Part shown: piece by piece, positions 60,695 to 64,000 of the stretch
Layout of the letters: every line of letters starts with the position of its first letter
How positions within the stretch are numbered: position 1 is the stretch's first letter
Source: Pedobacter caeni
Lineage (GTDB): Bacteria; Bacteroidota; Bacteroidia; Sphingobacteriales; Sphingobacteriaceae
Assembly (NCBI RefSeq): GCF_900129215.1
Contig: NZ_FQUQ01000008.1
Coordinates: 62,001-126,000, forward strand
Reading direction: 5' to 3'
Length of the DNA stretch: 64,000 nt
Notes under the pieces: model-generated
Told to the model about the DNA's origin: nothing
Database searches by the model: none
Seen by the model: only the letters and a program-made list of their open reading frames with translations
Position numbers and translations under genes: made by a program

Positions 60695-61408
60695 CTATGT
60701 CAGGGGTCTGGATTTTTCTAAACAAATGGCAAAATATTCCGGAAGAGTCATTTTATGAGGTTCAAAATGTTCTTTAAGAATTTCCAGTTTTCTGATTCTA
60801 TCCAGGCGGAAAGCCCTGTACTCTTGTCGCAACCGGCAAAAAGCGATCATGATCCAGTTTTCCTGTGTACTGTAGATGGCAAAAGGCTCCACCACTCTCG
60901 TGCTCAGCGCTGCCTGCTCAGCCTGATAATCCATTTTTAATAAATTGAAATTGGTTAACGCCAGTTGAATCGCCGACATACTATTGCTCGTGCTGCTGTT
61001 TTCAGGGTTATTTCTGATCGCAATCCTTTTAGAAAGCAGATCGGCCTTATCCTTTGTCTGATGAAGTAAAACTGCCTTTATCTTTGTGATGGCCTCCGTA
61101 TATTCTCTTACAAACGAAGCATCTTTATTTCTGAGCACCAGTTGCTCGGCAGTAATCAATGCATTGGCCTGACTTTCCGTAAAACTAACCGGAGGAAGCC
61201 GGTAACCTTCTACCAAAGAATACCCCTTTCCCTCTTCCGCAAACACAGGAATCCCTGCCTCTTCCAGGGCTCTGATATCGCGATAGATGGTACGTATACT
61301 GACCTGAAATTTTTTCGCCAGTTCAGTCGCAGTCGACAGCCGCTTGCTTTGAAGTTGCGTTAATATTGCCGTAAGCCTGGACAATCTTCGGGTTTCAGTG
61401 CCGTCCAT
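60695..61408 (-). CDS. YafY-type HTH/WYL-domain transcriptional regulator
   Basis: The 237-residue protein has an N-terminal winged helix (HTH_11; residues 8-60: L-S-R-L-T-A-I-L-T-Q-L-Q, then V-S-I-R-T-I-Y-R-D-I-R-A-L) and a WYL-type ligand domain (about 140-225), with the trio appearing as W-I-M-I-A-F-C. Its neighbour on the same strand is a GyrI-like effector-binding protein. A promoter box lies 31 bases upstream of the ATG. Confidence 0.88.
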   Translation of the reverse strand: MDGTETRRLSRLTAILTQLQSKRLSTATELAKKFQVSIRTIYRDIRALEEAGIPVFAEEGKGYSLVEGYRLPPVSFTESQANALITAEQLVLRNKDASFVREYTEAITKIKAVLLHQTKDKADLLSKRIAIRNNPENSSTSNSMSAIQLALTNFNLLKMDYQAEQAALSTRVVEPFAIYSTQENWIMIAFCRLRQEYRAFRLDRIRKLEILKEHFEPHKMTLPEYFAICLEKSRPLT

Positions 61409-61438
61409 TTTATTTTTTTCAAAGTTTTATTCTCTTTT

Positions 61439-61446
61439 CAAAGATA
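61439..61446 (-). promoter_or_regulatory. Promoter -7 box of the WYL regulator gene
   Basis: TATCTTTG on the minus strand matches TAnnTTTG exactly, giving a leader of about 25 bases before the ATG at 61408. No clear -33 box is visible. Confidence 0.5.
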
Positions 61447-61586
61447 CATGCTATATCTGATTTCTGGAATCCCCTGTTTTTGCCATGAATTTTTCTGATA
61501 AAACGCAGGGCCTGTGTTAGGATTACTTTAAACTTCTGTTAAATATTTTACACTTAATGATGCGTTAATATGGATGCCTTAACTTC

Positions 61587-62741
61587 ATGACAAACCAAAA
61601 ATCTACAACTATGATCAGCACGAAAATTCTTTACAAAGCAGTTTTTAAAACAGATCAGATTGATGACAGTCATACTTTTCAGCCTCTGCCATTGCCTTCA
61701 GGAAGTTATCCATACCGCTTAAAGCTGGAAACAGAACCTGCTGTTGAAGCACCTCAGGCCATGGTATTTCATATGGTAGGTGATACCGGTGGATTCAAAC
61801 AGCCAGACCTGCAAAAACAAATTGCCGGACAAATGGCTCAACAATATTTAAATGCAGTATGCCCGGAAGATCGCCCTTCCTTTTTATATCACCTGGGAGA
61901 CATTGTTTATCATTATGGAGAAGCAGATCAGTATGAATCTCAATTCCTGGAGCCTTATGAAACCTATCCGGGGCCTATTTATGCCATTGCCGGAAATCAT
62001 GATACAGATATCAACCCTGATTGCTGCGAACATTACGAAAGCCTGGAAGCTTTTTATGCAGCATTCTGCAATACCTGCCCTGCCACCATTCATTTCGCCA
62101 GCGGGCTTCAAAGAAAAAGTCAGGTTCAACCGAATGTATACTGGACCATGCAGGCTCCTTTAGCAACCATTATCGGTCTTCATACCAATGTTCCGAAATA
62201 CGGATGCATTCAAAAAGAACAGAAAAGCTGGTTCATCAAAGAACTTAAAGAAGCGGCAAAACATAGCGCTGATAAAGCCATTATCGTATGTATGCACCAT
62301 GCTCCTTATTCAGCAGATGTGAATCATGGTTCCAGTCAGCCAATGATAGAATTCCTGGAATCTGCTTTTGAAGAGGCAGGAGTTAAACCGGACATTATTT
62401 TTAGCGGACATGTACACAACTATCAGCGGTTCAGCAAACATTATGCGGATGGGAAAACAGTTCCTTTTATCGTTGCCGGAGCCGGAGGTTTTGATGAACT
62501 TCATGGATTGGCCGATCCTTACGAACCGAATTACCGTGCCGAAAGCGAGTTATTTGAGCAGGTTGAACTGGAAAACTATTGCGACAACAGACATGGTTTC
62601 CTAAAGATTGCCATTGAAAAAACACCTTTCAGTTTCGTCATCAAAGGAGAGTATTATACCCTTCCCGGAAAAGACAGTCAACATACCGATCAGGAAGCCA
62701 GCTTATTTGACCGTTTTACGGTTGACCTGACGGGGAGATAA
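61587..62741 (+). CDS. Calcineurin-like metallophosphoesterase
   Basis: The 384-residue protein has the full set of metallophosphoesterase motifs: G-D-T-G-G (about residues 65-69), H-L-G-D-I-V-Y-H (about 99-106), A-G-N-H-D-T-D (about 134-140), M-H-H-A-P-Y-S and F-S-G-H-V-H-N-Y. No signal peptide is evident, so it is likely cytoplasmic. The motif order resembles purple-acid-phosphatase/CpdA-like enzymes, but the phosphoester it acts on is not readable. The start could also be the ATG at 61611. The last 26 bases overlap the convergent symporter gene. Confidence 0.88.
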   Translation: MTNQKSTTMISTKILYKAVFKTDQIDDSHTFQPLPLPSGSYPYRLKLETEPAVEAPQAMVFHMVGDTGGFKQPDLQKQIAGQMAQQYLNAVCPEDRPSFLYHLGDIVYHYGEADQYESQFLEPYETYPGPIYAIAGNHDTDINPDCCEHYESLEAFYAAFCNTCPATIHFASGLQRKSQVQPNVYWTMQAPLATIIGLHTNVPKYGCIQKEQKSWFIKELKEAAKHSADKAIIVCMHHAPYSADVNHGSSQPMIEFLESAFEEAGVKPDIIFSGHVHNYQRFSKHYADGKTVPFIVAGAGGFDELHGLADPYEPNYRAESELFEQVELENYCDNRHGFLKIAIEKTPFSFVIKGEYYTLPGKDSQHTDQEASLFDRFTVDLTGR

Positions 62742-63915
62742 AATCGTTCTCGGTCCTTGCGATGACAAGCGTTGCCGCTGCATTGCCAATGGTATTGGTG
62801 ATGGAGCGCGCTTCATTCAGAAAACGCTCTACAGCGAAGATGAACACCAGTCCTTCAAAAGGAATCTGAGGAAGCAGTGCTACCGCAGAACTCAGGGCCA
62901 CAAACCCAGCTCCGGGAACTCCTGAAGCCCCTTTAGACACCAACATCAGCACCAGGATAATCTCCAGATAGTCCGAAAACACAAGGTGGATATGGTACAA
63001 TTGGGCTACAAAGATGATGCTCATCCCAAGGTATATGGAAGTTCCGATCAGGTTGAAGGAATATCCTGCAGAAAGGACAAAGCCCGTTACCGGTTTACTA
63101 CAACCAAACTTATCCAGCTTATCGATCACCAAAGGAATAACAGATCTGGAAGAAGAAGTTCCGAAAACAATCAGGAGCTCATCGCGGATCAGTACCAGCA
63201 GCTGCCAGATGTTAAACCGGTATAAGTACAACATCAGGCCCAGGAAGCCAAATACAAAAATGATCACCGAAAGGTACATGACAGCAATCAGCTTGCCCAT
63301 TGGCAGGATAGAATGTAAACCAAAGCTGGCCACGGTATAAGCCATACCGCTGAGTACAGCCAAAGGAGTTAACCTAAAGAAGAGCGTGATCAGCCTGAAT
63401 ACGCCATCCCGCACTTTATCCAGACCCTGGATAAAACGGTCTCTGGCGGGAAGTAAATGCAGCAACAGCCCAACAAGAATTGCCAGCACCAATACAATCA
63501 GTGCACTTTGTGAAAAGGCCTGCCCTCCTTCTTTAAGACTGTTGACATTCAATTCCGCATATTTTCCAACCTGTTCATGAAGGTTATCCGTATTGATCAC
63601 TCCGGGCTTTAACCATACCGCCATCACAAGGCCAAAGACAATGGCAAGGGTACTGACCAGTTCAAACAGGACCACCGACTTTAAAATGATCCTTCCTAAT
63701 TTCTTCAGGCTGGCAATCCCGGCAATTCCACTGGCAACGGTCAGAAAGATCACTGGTGCAGCAAACCATTCGGCAGCGGCAATAAAGTAAGCACTTACAA
63801 AATGTTGTTTAATGGAAAATGCAGGAAAGTAATGGCCCAGCGCCAATCCTAGAATCAACGCGATGAGCACCTGAAAAGCAAGGTTCGAAAATATCTGGGT
63901 CAAACGGCTGTACAT
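62716..63915 (-). CDS. Dicarboxylate/amino acid:cation symporter (DAACS family)
   Basis: The 399-residue inner-membrane protein has eight membrane segments and the two re-entrant-loop motifs of glutamate/dicarboxylate carriers: the serine-rich F-G-T-S-S-S-R-S-V-I-P (about residues 250-260), G-Y-S-F-N-L-I-G-T-S (unwound TM7, replacing the usual N-M-D-G-T), and K-G-A-S-G-V-P-G-A-G-F. It imports glutamate, aspartate or C4-dicarboxylates with H+ or Na+. The variant TM7 motif suggests altered cation or substrate preference. It overlaps the phosphoesterase gene by 26 bases at the 3' ends. Confidence 0.9.
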   Translation of the reverse strand: MYSRLTQIFSNLAFQVLIALILGLALGHYFPAFSIKQHFVSAYFIAAAEWFAAPVIFLTVASGIAGIASLKKLGRIILKSVVLFELVSTLAIVFGLVMAVWLKPGVINTDNLHEQVGKYAELNVNSLKEGGQAFSQSALIVLVLAILVGLLLHLLPARDRFIQGLDKVRDGVFRLITLFFRLTPLAVLSGMAYTVASFGLHSILPMGKLIAVMYLSVIIFVFGFLGLMLYLYRFNIWQLLVLIRDELLIVFGTSSSRSVIPLVIDKLDKFGCSKPVTGFVLSAGYSFNLIGTSIYLGMSIIFVAQLYHIHLVFSDYLEIILVLMLVSKGASGVPGAGFVALSSAVALLPQIPFEGLVFIFAVERFLNEARSITNTIGNAAATLVIARTENDFISPSGQP

Positions 63916-64000
63916 GATCGATCTGCAATTTATGACTAATCTCTATAACATCGCTTATAAATTATAAGCTAACCACACCAAAGGCAAAAGCGGCAAACAA

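Overview
The window looks like chromosome of a Bacteroidota bacterium, most likely Sphingobacteriaceae close to Pedobacter. The support is indirect: several TonB-dependent receptors, an ECF sigma/FecR pair, an HmuY-type lipoprotein, DUF1599 next to a DoxX-thioredoxin protein, folP followed by a CdaA-type diadenylate cyclase, a bacterial GH3 protein, Bacteroidota promoter boxes (TAnnTTTG, often with TTTG 19-20 bases upstream), and mostly weak Shine-Dalgarno sites. No rRNA, prophage, insertion sequence or CRISPR array is visible. One tRNA gene, tRNA-Asn(GUU), is present.

Layout. Bases 2-5226 hold one plus-strand operon: a Gfo/Idh/MocA oxidoreductase cut by the left edge, a secreted 3-keto-disaccharide-hydrolase-type protein (DUF1080), an MFS permease, and two TIM-barrel isomerase-like enzymes. 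Three of the five carry twin-arginine signals, so this looks like a periplasmic oxidise-then-cleave route for a glycoside or polyol. Bases 5512-12978 are mainly housekeeping or cell-envelope genes (asd, a PBP4-type DD-peptidase, a GH20 hexosaminidase, truA, a TetR/DoxX divergent pair, a thioesterase). Bases 12975-16277 form a minus-strand operon (DUF1599, DoxX-thioredoxin, ABC permease, aroK), divergent from folP-cdaA. Downstream of cdaA lies a 137-bp near-palindrome whose two arms are each built from four 11-bp units. This is the most unusual piece of DNA in the window.

Bases 18345-25144 hold a bacilliredoxin, tRNA-Asn, a markedly AT-rich insert (DUF2233 and an Imm26-like gene), an unknown membrane-anchored protein, and an AraC regulator followed by an epoxide hydrolase and a DUF1028 gene. 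Bases 25160-34434 are a minus-strand iron or heme acquisition locus: ECF sigma factor, FecR anti-sigma factor, an STN-bearing TonB receptor, a repeat-rich lipoprotein, an HmuY-family lipoprotein, and a second receptor that is paralogous to the first but lacks the STN signalling domain. Bases 34558-36117 carry three small proteins resembling polymorphic-toxin immunity or companion genes, with no toxin in view.

Bases 36437-48390 hold a secreted amidohydrolase, small secreted unknowns, a GNAT acetyltransferase, a periplasmic transglutaminase-like protein, a CatB-type acetyltransferase, ahcY with a near-consensus promoter, a short TonB receptor, an MscS channel, pdxJ and a small lipoprotein. Bases 48466-63915 hold gcvP, a YceI protein, a lone receiver domain, a metallo-beta-lactamase-fold hydrolase, the tightly packed recJ-lptB-GH3 run, a CBS-domain protein, an M13 peptidase lipoprotein, a WYL regulator with a GyrI-like partner, a metallophosphoesterase and a dicarboxylate/amino-acid:cation symporter.

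All functional calls were made by reading the sequence. No database search was run. Several gene starts were moved inward from the longest possible frame because a promoter box, a signal peptide or family length argued for the shorter form.
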